Shown here in pieces: positions 47,055-55,843 of a DNA stretch of 64,000 nt; position 1 is the stretch's first letter; each line of letters opens with the position of its first letter. The notes under the pieces are model-generated. The model was not told the origin of the DNA and searched no databases. It worked only from the letters and a program-made list of their open reading frames with translations. The translations under genes and the position numbers were made by a program. This stretch comes from Paracoccaceae bacterium (GTDB lineage: Bacteria; Pseudomonadota; Alphaproteobacteria; Rhodobacterales; Rhodobacteraceae), in NCBI GenBank assembly GCA_009773375.1, contig WRPH01000001.1:62001-126000 (forward strand), in the 5' to 3' direction.

Positions 47055-48098
47055 TCAGACTTTGGAGGCTTTGACGCGCAGATGCGCGGGCGGACGATGG
47101 CGCAGCGGGAACGGGTCAACCCCGGTGCGGGCGGTGAACAACCCCCACAACCCGCCGCGCGCAAACAGCATGATGGCGATGCCGATCAGCCCCAGCACGA
47201 TCAGGTAAACCGTGCCGTAATCCGCCAGCAGCCGTTGCAGGATGTAGAACACCACCACGCCGACAATCGGACCGGGCAGCGTGCCGATGCCACCGATCAC
47301 CACCACGAAAATCACGAAGGCGGTCCAGTCCAGCACCGAAAACGCGGCATCCGGGGTCACGCGGGTAATCTGGATGAAGATCAGCGCGCCACACAGACCG
47401 GTGCCGAATGCCGTCAGCAGGAACACCGCCAGCTTCAGCCGCTGCGGGTCCACCCCGACCGACCGCGCCGCCTGCACGTTGTCGCGGATCGCTTGCAGCC
47501 CCAGCCCCATGCGGGACCGCAGGAACACATAAGACGCCACCAGCATCACCACCGCCAGCCCCAGCGCCAGCCAATAGGTCACCGCATCGGCAGCGGCGGC
47601 TGAACTGATGTCCAGCACATCCTTCACCCACGGCACGCCGAACATATCCTTCGTCGTCCCCTTCGGCAGCGAGGTGCCGGTGCCACCGCCCAGCGCCTTC
47701 CATTGCCCCGCCAGCAACCGCGCGATGTCGGCCACCACCCAGGTGCCAATCGCAAAATACGCGCCGTGCAGACGGAAGGCGAAAAACGCCATCGGCACCG
47801 CAAACAACATCGCCGCCAGCCCGCCCACCAGCACGCCCAGTAGCGGGTCCATCCCCCACAGGATCACGGCGGCGAACATGAAATAGGCCCCGATGCCGAC
47901 AAAGGCTTGCTGACCAACCGAAACCAGACCGGCAAACCCCGCCAGCATGTTCCAGTTCATCGCCAACACCAGCAGGGTCAGCACCCCGAACAGGTCTTGC
48001 GTCACCGCGCGTGGCGCGATCAGCGGCACCGCGATCAGCGCCGCCAGCAGCAGCAGGCCAAGCACGACCGAGACGGGTTTGGAAACAGATAAAGCCAT
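47055..48098 (-). CDS. Branched-chain/HAAT-type ABC transporter permease (LivM-like)
   Basis: The 347-residue inner-membrane protein has many hydrophobic segments and the LivM pattern FGVLTLLVLAMNWNMLAGFAGLVSVGQQAFVG. Together with LivH it forms the translocation channel. Start ATG 48096-48098 has GAGGATCAC before it. The substrate is inferred to be an aromatic acid or phenol because the operon continues into hydroxyquinol dioxygenase. Confidence 0.9.
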   Translation of the reverse strand: MALSVSKPVSVVLGLLLLAALIAVPLIAPRAVTQDLFGVLTLLVLAMNWNMLAGFAGLVSVGQQAFVGIGAYFMFAAVILWGMDPLLGVLVGGLAAMLFAVPMAFFAFRLHGAYFAIGTWVVADIARLLAGQWKALGGGTGTSLPKGTTKDMFGVPWVKDVLDISSAAAADAVTYWLALGLAVVMLVASYVFLRSRMGLGLQAIRDNVQAARSVGVDPQRLKLAVFLLTAFGTGLCGALIFIQITRVTPDAAFSVLDWTAFVIFVVVIGGIGTLPGPIVGVVVFYILQRLLADYGTVYLIVLGLIGIAIMLFARGGLWGLFTARTGVDPFPLRHRPPAHLRVKASKV

Positions 48099-48105
48099 GT
48101 GATCC

Positions 48106-48969
48106 TCAATCATTCGCGCGCGGGAACAGGCCGCGCGGGCGCAACAGCAGCACCAGCACGAAGGCGATATGGCCCGACAAAATCTGCCATTCCGGGTTGA
48201 TCGCCGCGCCAAACGCCTGCGCCACCCCAATCACGATACCCCCCGCCAGCGTGCCCCACAGGCTGCCAAGCCCGCCGATGATCACCGCCTCAAAGGCATA
48301 GAGCAGCCGCGCCGGGCCAATCGACGGATCGAAATTTGCTCGCGTTCCCAGATACATCGCCGCAATCGTTGCCACCACCATCGCAATGCCGGTCGCCATC
48401 GCGAACACGTTGCTGGGCCGGATGCCCATCAGTTGCACCGTGGTCGCATCGTCCGAGGTCGCCCGGAACGCCCGCCCCAAAGCGGTGCGATAGAACAGCT
48501 GGTTCAGCGCAAAGATCACCGCCACCGCCGAGGCCAGCGTCAAAAGCGGCATCACCCCCACCGCAATTGGCCCGAATTGCAGCGACTGAGCTTCAATCGG
48601 CCCCGCCGTCAGCTTCTGGCTGTTGGCGGAATAGGTCTCCAGCAGCCCGTTCTGGATCACCACCGACAGGCCAAACGTCACCAAAAGCGGCGGCAGAATA
48701 TCTTCGCCCAGCACCCGGTTCAGCACATAGGTTTGCAGCAGCCAGCCGACACAAAACATCACCGGCGCAGCGATCAGCACCGCCACAAACGGATGCAGCC
48801 CCAGCGCGCCCATCACGCCCAAGATCAGATAGGCGGCCAGAACGATCAGGTCGCCATGCGCCAGATTGACCAGCCGCATGATGCCGAACACCAGGCTCAA
48901 CCCCGCCGCGAACAGCGCATAAAGCCCGCCCAGCAGAATGCCTTGTACCAAAGTATCCATCCAGATCAT
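48106..48969 (-). CDS. Branched-chain/HAAT-type ABC transporter permease (LivH-like)
   Basis: The 287-residue permease shows the LivH pattern GLYALFAAGLSLVFGIMRLVN and a VIIGGLGSLWGTLAGG segment near the C-terminus, the latter the cytoplasmic coupling region. ATG 48967-48969 overlaps the livF stop. Seven bases separate it from livM. Confidence 0.9.
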   Translation of the reverse strand: MIWMDTLVQGILLGGLYALFAAGLSLVFGIMRLVNLAHGDLIVLAAYLILGVMGALGLHPFVAVLIAAPVMFCVGWLLQTYVLNRVLGEDILPPLLVTFGLSVVIQNGLLETYSANSQKLTAGPIEAQSLQFGPIAVGVMPLLTLASAVAVIFALNQLFYRTALGRAFRATSDDATTVQLMGIRPSNVFAMATGIAMVVATIAAMYLGTRANFDPSIGPARLLYAFEAVIIGGLGSLWGTLAGGIVIGVAQAFGAAINPEWQILSGHIAFVLVLLLRPRGLFPRAND

Positions 48970-49676
48970 GCGCTTACTCCGAAATAGGCGTCGTGGATGG
49001 CTTCGCGCGACAGCGTCGCAGGCGTGCCGGTCAGCGTCACCCGGCCTTCCATCATGCAATAGACCCGGTCGGCGATTTTAAGCGCCTGACCAATATCCTG
49101 TTCCACCACGATCATCGACGCACCGCTGGCCTTGATCTTTGGCACCGCCGCGTAAATGTCGCGGATGATCACCGGCGCAAGGCCCAGCGAAATCTCGTCG
49201 CACAGCAGCACGCGCGGATTGCTCATCAGCGCGCGGCCAATCGCCACCATCTGTTGCTGCCCCCCCGAAAGCGCCGTGCCGGGCGACAACCGACGCTCTT
49301 TCAGGATCGGAAACAGATCGTAGATCGCCTCCAGATTCCATGGTCCGGCGACCTTGCGCGCATGCGCGCCGATCAGCAGGTTTTCCTCCACCGTCAAGGA
49401 CGGGAACAGCTTGCGCCCCTCCGGCACCATCGCCACGCCCGCCATCAGCACATCCGGCGCGGCAAGCTTTGAAATAGGCGCCCCCTCCAGGGCAATCACG
49501 CCAGAAGCCGCCCGCACGATGCCAGTGATCGCCCGCATCAGCGTGGTTTTCCCCGCGCCATTCGCTCCAATGATCGCCACGGTTTCCCCGGCGTTCAGGG
49601 TCAGATCAACGCCGAACAGCGCCTGAAAATCCCCGTAATTCGCGGTCAGCCCTGCAATATTCAACAAAGCGGTCAT
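48966..49676 (-). CDS. ABC transporter ATP-binding protein LivF-like
   Basis: The 236-residue ATPase has Walker A GANGAGKTTLMRA, signature LSGGQQQMVAIGRAL and Walker B VLLCDEISLGLAP, the typical LivF set. It overlaps livG and livH by 4 bp each. Confidence 0.92.
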   Translation of the reverse strand: MTALLNIAGLTANYGDFQALFGVDLTLNAGETVAIIGANGAGKTTLMRAITGIVRAASGVIALEGAPISKLAAPDVLMAGVAMVPEGRKLFPSLTVEENLLIGAHARKVAGPWNLEAIYDLFPILKERRLSPGTALSGGQQQMVAIGRALMSNPRVLLCDEISLGLAPVIIRDIYAAVPKIKASGASMIVVEQDIGQALKIADRVYCMMEGRVTLTGTPATLSREAIHDAYFGVSA

Positions 49677-50392
49677 GCCTCGATCCCCAGATAAATCTCG
49701 CGCACTTCGGGCGAGGCCATCACCGCCGCCGGTTCACCGATCATCAGCATTTTACCGAAATTCAGCACCATCAGCCGTTCCACCACCGAATTCAGCGCGT
49801 GCAGCACATGTTCGATCCAGATGATCGCGGTGCCCTCTGCGTGGATCTGCCGGATCGTCGCCACCAACTCGTGACACTCGCCTTCGGTCAGACCGCCCGC
49901 AATTTCATCCAGCAGGATCACCCGTGGCGCCGTCGCCATCGCCCGCGCCAGCTCCAGCCGCTTGCGCTGCAACAGCGGCAGCGCACCGGAAACCTTGTCG
50001 GCCTGCACCGCCAGACCCGTGCGGCCCAGAATATCCATGCAGAACTCCGGCGCGTCGTGGCCGGAAATTGCACCGCCAAACCGCGCCGCCACCAGCAGAT
50101 TTTCGTAAACCGTCAGATGCCCGAACGGCTGCGGAATCTGAAAGCTGCGCCCGATCCCCGCCGCGCAGCGCTGCATCGCGGTCTGGCTGGAAACGTCGCG
50201 GCCATCCAGAAACACCCGACCCTGATCGGGTTTCACATTGCCCGCGATCAGGTTGAACAGCGTCGATTTGCCAGCCCCGTTCGGCCCAATGATGCCAAGC
50301 GCCTCGCCCTTGGCCAGATCAAAGCTCACGGCATCCGTGACCTTCAGCGCGCCGAAAGATTTCGACACCGATTGCAGCGACAGGATTGGCAT
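49673..50392 (-). CDS. ABC transporter ATP-binding protein LivG-like
   Basis: The 239-residue ATPase has Walker A GPNGAGKSTLFNL and Walker B VILLDEIAGGL. The signature region is altered relative to the usual LSGGQ: LPLLQRKRLELARAM, a common degenerate form in LivG-like proteins. It follows the substrate-binding protein gene by 54 bp. Confidence 0.88.
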   Translation of the reverse strand: MPILSLQSVSKSFGALKVTDAVSFDLAKGEALGIIGPNGAGKSTLFNLIAGNVKPDQGRVFLDGRDVSSQTAMQRCAAGIGRSFQIPQPFGHLTVYENLLVAARFGGAISGHDAPEFCMDILGRTGLAVQADKVSGALPLLQRKRLELARAMATAPRVILLDEIAGGLTEGECHELVATIRQIHAEGTAIIWIEHVLHALNSVVERLMVLNFGKMLMIGEPAAVMASPEVREIYLGIEA

Positions 50393-50411
50393 GTCTACAT
50401 TCCCAAAAGCT

Positions 50412-50438
50412 GCCCCGGCCGCATAAAGCCGCCGGGGC
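50412..50438 (-). terminator. Intercistronic hairpin between SBP and livG
   Basis: GCCCCGGC (50412-50419) pairs with GCCGGGGC (50431-50438) around an 11-nt loop, nine bases beyond the substrate-binding protein stop. Such hairpins stabilise the upstream message and raise binding-protein levels over permeases. No U tract is obvious. Confidence 0.5.
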
Positions 50439-50446
50439 TGGTCTGT

Positions 50447-51712
50447 TCAGCGAAGGGTTTCCAGCGTGCCGGTCAGCGCGATTTCCGGCGCATTGGCGTT
50501 CTCAACGATGACCAGATCAAACGAGCCATCCTCCTTGCGCCGCCACTGACCACCGACCAGCGGGGTTTTCGTCACGTTCTTGCGGGCAAACGGCGGCACA
50601 TTTTCCTGACCCCAGGCGATCTTGCCGACCACCGTATCCAGATTGGTCGCGCCAATCGCTGCGGCCAAGGCATCGCCGTCGGTGGCATCTTCGACCCGCT
50701 TCAGCGCATCAATCGCCACTTCGAACAGCGCATGCACAAAGCCCAGCGGCATCGTCCACTGACGGCTTGCCGCCGCTTCAAACCCGGCCGCCACTTCAGC
50801 ACAGCTTTCGCCGGTCATCGAGGATTTGAACGGATGGTTCGGCGACCACCAGACTTCGCAGGTCAGATTATGACCCAACTCGCCCAGCGCCGCGACGCTT
50901 TCGGGGAACAGCAGCGCCTTGGCGATCGACACCAGCTTGGGCTTGTAGCCCTGCTGCGCGGCTTGGGTCCAGAAGGTGGTGAAATCCGGCGGGATCGGAA
51001 TGCCGACCAGAATCTCGCAATTCGCCGCCTTGAAGGCGTTGATCTGCGCCGAATAATCGTCGGTCAGGTTCTGGTAACGCCCGGTATCGGTCAGGTTATA
51101 CCCTGCCGCAGCCAGCGCCGGCGGCATGCCCACGTCGGACGCCCAGGCGTTGCCGTCGCCATCGTTCGGCCACAGCGCGCCGACGTTCTTGTTCGATTCA
51201 ATGGCGTTCCACATGTTCATGAACACCGAAACGTTGTCTTCCAGCCCCCAGAAGAAGTGGTAAACGTAGTCGAATTCCTGCCAGCTTGCCGGATCGGCGG
51301 GGTTACCCTGCTGGCCGATGAACCACGGCTGCCACGGTGCCACCGACGAAATCACCGGGATTTCCTCGGCCTCGGCCACGGTGCAAACCGGGTTGGTGGT
51401 TTCAGGCGTCGAGGCCACAAGGATCAGGTTCACCTCATCCCGGCTGATCAGTTCCCTGGCAACTTCAGCAGCGCGGTTGGGGTTGGATTGGCTATCTTTT
51501 ACGATAACTTCCACGTCCCAGCCCAGCGCCTTGGTCGCTTCCAGGAACTTGCCGACCACATAGTCATCCGCCTGCGAAAACGCCGACAGCGGGCCGGATT
51601 GCGGGCTGACATAACCGATCTTGATCTTGCCACTTGCGGCAAAGGCGGGCAGCGCAAGGCTGCTGGCGGCCACTGCCGCGCCAGTCTTCAACAGCGTTCT
51701 TCTGGTAAACAT
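50447..51712 (-). CDS. HAAT-type ABC transporter substrate-binding protein
   Basis: The 421-residue periplasmic protein has a signal peptide of twin-arginine character (RRTLLKTGAAVAAS) ending near PAFAA. The mature part is a Leu/Ile/Val-binding-protein-like two-domain fold with KIKIGYVSPQSGPLS and a VASTPETTNP segment. In aromatic-catabolism loci such proteins bind aromatic acids, so a substrate feeding hydroxyquinol is likely but unproven. GGGAGG precedes ATG 51710-51712. The shared element copy B lies 151 bp upstream. Confidence 0.9.
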   Translation of the reverse strand: MFTRRTLLKTGAAVAASSLALPAFAASGKIKIGYVSPQSGPLSAFSQADDYVVGKFLEATKALGWDVEVIVKDSQSNPNRAAEVARELISRDEVNLILVASTPETTNPVCTVAEAEEIPVISSVAPWQPWFIGQQGNPADPASWQEFDYVYHFFWGLEDNVSVFMNMWNAIESNKNVGALWPNDGDGNAWASDVGMPPALAAAGYNLTDTGRYQNLTDDYSAQINAFKAANCEILVGIPIPPDFTTFWTQAAQQGYKPKLVSIAKALLFPESVAALGELGHNLTCEVWWSPNHPFKSSMTGESCAEVAAGFEAAASRQWTMPLGFVHALFEVAIDALKRVEDATDGDALAAAIGATNLDTVVGKIAWGQENVPPFARKNVTKTPLVGGQWRRKEDGSFDLVIVENANAPEIALTGTLETLR

Positions 51713-51860
51713 CGCGTTTCCTCCCTGATGTTTGTTCTGATGCCAAACCGCGCATGGCTCGGACAGACCGGCTGCCTCCACAGCCGATCTTGCGTCGCGG
51801 TCGCAAGCTGCCCGCAGCCTATGCCGCAACAATTGGTAAGAAGATCACTTCACGCAGCAG

Positions 51861-51883
51861 TTATATCGCGTTGCGTTATGAAA
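51861..51883. promoter_or_regulatory. Shared LysR-type element, copy B
   Basis: The core ATATCGC-GTT-GCGTTAT (51863-51879) is an almost perfect dyad (6 of 7 arm positions) and matches copy A at 20 of 23 bases over the whole 23-bp element. It lies 151 bp upstream of the substrate-binding protein gene and just beyond the stop of the second hydroxylase gene, so it probably controls the transporter-dioxygenase-tautomerase operon. Confidence 0.7.
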
Positions 51884-51888
51884 TCCGT

Positions 51889-53541
51889 TCACGCGGCAAC
51901 CGCTGCGCGCACATGCAAACGGCCCATCACCTCATCAAAGCGGTGGCGCAGTTCTTCAGCGGTGGCCGCGGTCGCCGCAACATAGAAATCCGGCCGCAGC
52001 AGCACGAATGTCGCGCCAATGCCGTTCAGCCATTTCGCATAGGTGCCTTCCGCATCGACCACGTCTCCAGCACTCCCCTGCGCGCCGATCCGCACCGAGC
52101 GCCCGCCCAAAGCCGCCAGTTGCGCCCGCTGCACGGCATCCAGTGCCGCCGCCGGGTCAGCCTCCAGCCCCAGCACCATCCAGCCAAAGCCCACGGCCTG
52201 ATCAAACCGATCCCGCTTGCCGTTGGCCTCGACCACACCCTGAACCGACAACTCCCCGGCATGCGCGGCATCAGCGCACCACGCCCCCGGGCCCAACTGG
52301 CAAATATCGGTCGGCACCGGCGTAAAGTTGCGCGCCGCCAGATCGGCTTTCATCACCCGATCCCGCTCTGCCGCCGCTTCCGGATCGGAAATGCAGATGA
52401 TCTTGCCCAGTTCCTGACTGAAATTGATGTAATGCTTGGCGTGCTCCAGCCGCTCCGACGAATAGCTGTCCAGCGCATCGACGCCGATCTTGCCATCCAG
52501 AATCGCGTTCAACCGCCAGCCCAGCGCAAAGGCATCGCGCAGACCCGCACACATGCCCTCGCCGGCAAAGGGCGGCATCAGGTGGGCAGCATCGCCCGCC
52601 AAGGCGCAGCGGCCCTTGTTCCAAACCTTCGCCCAACGCGCCTGAAACCGATACACCGCGCTGCGCTCCAGCTCAGCATTGTCCGGCGTCAGCCCCCACG
52701 GTGCCAGCAATTTCCAAGCCGTTTCCGGCGTTTGCATGTCTTCCACCGACTCGCCCGGCAGCACCATATATTCCCAACGCCGCCGACGCGGCCCACCAGC
52801 CACAGGGCCGGGGCCACCCGGAACAATCGTGGTCGGCCGCTTCGGATCGCACAACTGCCACTGCGCCGGTTCATCGCCGCGCGAGGCGACGTAATCGAAC
52901 TTCGGCAGCATATCGAGAATCAACCAATCGAAGAAATAGCCCTTGTCCTCGTTCTCAATCCCCAGCGCCTGCCGCACCATCGAATTCGCGCCATCGGCAC
53001 CAATCACGAACTTCGCCCGGATGCTGCGGGTTTCGGTGCTGTCAGGGTCTTCCGCCGCCGTGCGCTTCAGCGTCAGCGTCGCGCTGTCGGCATCCTGCAC
53101 CAGACCGGTCGCCTCAAAGCCGCGGATTTCGGTGATGCTTGCATACTGCCTGGCAATCCCTGCCAAGCGGGTTTCCAGTTCGGGCTGATTGAACCAATAG
53201 CGCACCCGCCACCCCGAGGCCGAGGTGGATTGCCAGTCAACGATCTGCAAATTCTCGCCCTTGGCGTCTTTCCAGTAATACAGCTCATCATGGTAGTTGA
53301 TCGCCGGATCGTTTTCGGAATCGATGCCCAGAACCGCCAGCAGACGGGCTATTTCGTGGTCAAAAGTCACGGCGCGCGGGCGGCCATAGCTGGGGGTCCA
53401 GCGTTCGATCAGGGTAACTTTCTTGCCTTCCTTGCCCAGCATGATCGCCAGAAACGTGCCAACCGGCCCGCCGCCAACAATGGCAACATCCGCGTCAAAT
53501 TCCGCGCCAGCCTGTGCTGCGCCCGTCTTGGTGGCCGACAT
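51889..53541 (-). CDS. FAD-dependent aromatic hydroxylase (MhpA-like)
   Basis: The 550-residue flavoprotein is a group A monooxygenase of the 3-(3-hydroxyphenyl)propionate hydroxylase-like branch. Seen are VAIVGGGPVGTFLAIML (FAD), the DG motif VIGADGANSMVRQALG and the GD motif CALAGDAAHLMPPFAGEGM. It is unrelated in sequence to the TfdB-like hydroxylase at 41933 beyond the superfamily fold. The start ATG 53541 has GGAGGA at good spacing; 53547 is an alternative. The gene is divergent from a TetR-family gene, which probably controls it. The substrate is inferred only as a phenolic compound. Confidence 0.85.
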   Translation of the reverse strand: MSATKTGAAQAGAEFDADVAIVGGGPVGTFLAIMLGKEGKKVTLIERWTPSYGRPRAVTFDHEIARLLAVLGIDSENDPAINYHDELYYWKDAKGENLQIVDWQSTSASGWRVRYWFNQPELETRLAGIARQYASITEIRGFEATGLVQDADSATLTLKRTAAEDPDSTETRSIRAKFVIGADGANSMVRQALGIENEDKGYFFDWLILDMLPKFDYVASRGDEPAQWQLCDPKRPTTIVPGGPGPVAGGPRRRRWEYMVLPGESVEDMQTPETAWKLLAPWGLTPDNAELERSAVYRFQARWAKVWNKGRCALAGDAAHLMPPFAGEGMCAGLRDAFALGWRLNAILDGKIGVDALDSYSSERLEHAKHYINFSQELGKIICISDPEAAAERDRVMKADLAARNFTPVPTDICQLGPGAWCADAAHAGELSVQGVVEANGKRDRFDQAVGFGWMVLGLEADPAAALDAVQRAQLAALGGRSVRIGAQGSAGDVVDAEGTYAKWLNGIGATFVLLRPDFYVAATAATAEELRHRFDEVMGRLHVRAAVAA

Positions 53542-53655
53542 GTTCATTCCTCCGCTGAGCAGGCCGCAACGGCCCTTCGTTCCCCATGACCCAGCCGCTC
53601 CCGTGGCAAGGATCACCTCTCATAATTGATCTATATCAAAAATGAATGTTCGTCA

Positions 53656-53667
53656 AGTTTGTAAACT
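53656..53667. promoter_or_regulatory. Palindrome, candidate TetR operator 1
   Basis: AGTTTGTAAACT has 5-bp arms around a GT centre. It is 115 bp upstream of the MhpA-like gene. Confidence 0.45.
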
Positions 53668-53846
53668 CGTCACTTACATCAAAGCAAAGGCACCCCGAAG
53701 ATCCAAGACATCTATTTGTTTTCAATCATATTTCTCGTACAATCGCATTGCATGTGATGAATCCCTGCTGCAACGCGGCCAATTTCGCTGCACATGCGCG
53801 GCCACTTACCACCCCGCAGTCGAATCTGTTTTTCCATCCTCAAAGA

Positions 53847-53858
53847 TGAATGCATTCA
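53847..53858. promoter_or_regulatory. Palindrome, candidate TetR operator 2
   Basis: TGAATGCATTCA is a perfect 12-bp palindrome, 60 bp upstream of the TetR start codon. The half TGAATG recurs at 53643. Confidence 0.5.
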
Positions 53859-53918
53859 CTTGCGAACCAGACGGCAAGCCGCTAAACCCCGACCATTACA
53901 GCCAGAAGGCCATTCGAC

Positions 53919-54569
53919 ATGACCCAGGATCCCAGCGAAGGCCGCGTTGCCCGCCGTCAGCGCCGCAACCGTGAAGCGCTGATCACTGCCGCCCGCGTCA
54001 TCATGAGCGAGAAGGGTGTGGACGGTGCCACCATGCTGGAAATCGCCGAAGCCGCCGATGTGGGCGCGGGCACCGTCTACAACTATTTCAAATCCAAAGA
54101 CGACCTCGCCATCGCCGTGCTGGAGGAGATGATGCACGACCTTGCGCTGCGGATCGAGGCCGTCACCAACACCTTCGAAGACCCGGCGCAGGTCTACGCC
54201 TTCGGCATCCGCAAGGTGCTGGAAGCCGCCACGCAGGATGTGCGCTGGAAACAACTGCTGAACCGCTCCGAAGTGATCGCCGACGCCACTTTCCGTCGCA
54301 TGGGCCCCTACGCCATCCGCGACATGCAAAAAGCCACCGCCGCCGGGCGCTTCCATGTCCGTGATGCCGCACTGGTGTGGAAACTCGCCACCCACGCCAT
54401 CGTCGGCGTCAGCCTTGCCATCACCACCGGCCAACTGCCCGAGGCCGCGATTGACGAAACCGTGGTCAGCCTGCTGTGCATGACCGGTATCGGCGACACC
54501 ACCGCCCGCGAAATCGCCACCCGCCCCAGCCCCACGCTTGCCCCCGAGCCAGGCAAACCCGCAGCCTGA
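53919..54569 (+). CDS. TetR-family regulator
   Basis: The 216-residue regulator has a TetR helix-turn-helix (GATMLEIAEAADVGAGTVYNYF at residues about 37-58) and a helical effector domain. A Pro-rich tail follows. It is divergent from the MhpA-like hydroxylase and is probably its repressor. The inducer is unknown. It is convergent with folC (5 bp gap). Confidence 0.85.
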   Translation: MTQDPSEGRVARRQRRNREALITAARVIMSEKGVDGATMLEIAEAADVGAGTVYNYFKSKDDLAIAVLEEMMHDLALRIEAVTNTFEDPAQVYAFGIRKVLEAATQDVRWKQLLNRSEVIADATFRRMGPYAIRDMQKATAAGRFHVRDAALVWKLATHAIVGVSLAITTGQLPEAAIDETVVSLLCMTGIGDTTAREIATRPSPTLAPEPGKPAA

Positions 54570-54574
54570 CCCGG

Positions 54575-55843
54575 TCAGCCGTTCTCGCGCAAAACCCCGC
54601 CCGCCAGATACAGTGAGCCGCAGATCAGCACCCGTGCCTGCGGGCTGACCGCTGCAATCGCCGCCAAAGCCTGCGCCACCGAAGCGGCCGTCACCGCATC
54701 GATGCCGACACTGGCCGCCGCATCGCGGGTCACCTCGGCGGGCAGCGTGTTCCTCTCACCGGGGATCGACACCGCATGCAGCCGCGTCACATGCGGTGCC
54801 AGCGGCTCCATATAACCGCGCACATCCTTGGTGTTCAGCATGCCGCAGATCAGGTGCGTCTCGCGCACCGGCATCCGCGCCAAGGTCGCCGCAACCGCAG
54901 CCCCCCCCGCCGGGTTATGCCCGCCATCCAGCCACAGCTCCACCCCCGGCGCGCTTTCCACCAGTGGCCCGACCCGCAACCGCTGCATCCGCGCGGGCCA
55001 AACCGCCTGCGTCACCGCCGCCTCGCACGCGGCCTGATCCTTGCCCAGCGCCCGCAACGCCGCAATCGCAGCCCCGGCGTTCTGTATCTGGAACGGCCCC
55101 GGCAGGTTCGGCAACGGCAGATCCAGCAACCCGTTCTCATCCTGATAGATCAGCCGCCCACGCTCTTCCCAGGCGCTCCACTGCTGACCATAGGCCAACA
55201 CCGGGCAGCCCAGCCGCGCCGCCCGCGCCTCGATCACCTCAAGCCCGACAGGTTCTTGCGGGCCAATCACACAAGGCACACCGCGCTTCAAAATCCCGGC
55301 CTTTTCGGCAGCAATCTCGGCCAAAGTCTCACCCAGATATTGCTGATGATCGATCGACACCGGCGTGATCACCGTCAGCACGGGCTTCTCGACCACATTG
55401 GTCGCATCCAGCCGTCCGCCCAAACCAACCTCAAGCAACGTGTAATCCGCCTTCGCGCGGCTAAACGCCAGAAACGCCGCACAAGTGGTAATCTCGAAAA
55501 ACGTGATCTCCTCCGGCCCATTCGCCAGCACACATTCATCCAGCAACGCCGTCAGCGCCGGTTCCGAAATCAGCTCGCCCGCCAAACGAATCCGCTCATG
55601 AAACCGCGCCAGATGCGGCGAGGTATAGGCATGCACCCGCGACCCGCCCGCCTCCAGCCCCGCCCGGATCATCGCCTGCGTGCTGCCCTTGCCATTGGTC
55701 CCGGCGATATGGATCACCGGCGGCAAAGACCGCTCCGGGTGGCCCAAGGCCGCCAGCAGGCGCTCAACCCGGTCCATCACCAGATCGATCACCTTTGGAT
55801 GCAGCGTCATCATCCGATCCAGAACGGCGTCAGACCCGCTCAT
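54575..55843 (-). CDS. folC: Bifunctional dihydrofolate/folylpolyglutamate synthase
   Basis: The 422-residue Mur-ligase-fold enzyme adds glutamates to dihydropteroate/tetrahydrofolate. It has the P-loop HIAGTNGKGSTQAMI (about residues 45-59) and an ELWLDGGHNPAGG segment in the C-terminal domain. It overlaps accD by 4 bp, the usual accD-folC pair. Confidence 0.95.
   Translation of the reverse strand: MSGSDAVLDRMMTLHPKVIDLVMDRVERLLAALGHPERSLPPVIHIAGTNGKGSTQAMIRAGLEAGGSRVHAYTSPHLARFHERIRLAGELISEPALTALLDECVLANGPEEITFFEITTCAAFLAFSRAKADYTLLEVGLGGRLDATNVVEKPVLTVITPVSIDHQQYLGETLAEIAAEKAGILKRGVPCVIGPQEPVGLEVIEARAARLGCPVLAYGQQWSAWEERGRLIYQDENGLLDLPLPNLPGPFQIQNAGAAIAALRALGKDQAACEAAVTQAVWPARMQRLRVGPLVESAPGVELWLDGGHNPAGGAAVAATLARMPVRETHLICGMLNTKDVRGYMEPLAPHVTRLHAVSIPGERNTLPAEVTRDAAASVGIDAVTAASVAQALAAIAAVSPQARVLICGSLYLAGGVLRENG

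Larger units (their letters stand above)
53542..53918. other. Divergent promoter region, MhpA-like hydroxylase and TetR gene
   Basis: This 377-bp AT-richer gap has no gene. It holds the palindrome AGTTT-GT-AAACT at 53656-53667, the perfect 12-bp palindrome TGAATGCATTCA at 53847-53858, and a TGAATG half-site at 53643-53648. They are candidate TetR operators for both directions. No clear -35/-10 elements are visible. Confidence 0.55.

Noticed and set aside
51878-51973. Short ORF starting ATGAAA at copy B of the LysR element, resembling the LysR start
   Set aside because: It runs antisense into the MhpA-like gene and has no similarity to LysR after the first codons. The shared DNA is better explained as a regulator site.
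49799-51985. A 728-residue open frame on the plus strand
   Set aside because: It is the antisense frame of the livG and binding-protein genes, with Arg/His/Pro-rich composition typical of shadow frames in GC-rich DNA.
51754-53589. A 611-residue plus-strand frame across the MhpA-like gene
   Set aside because: The minus-strand flavoprotein motifs in the same region are clear, so this is a shadow.
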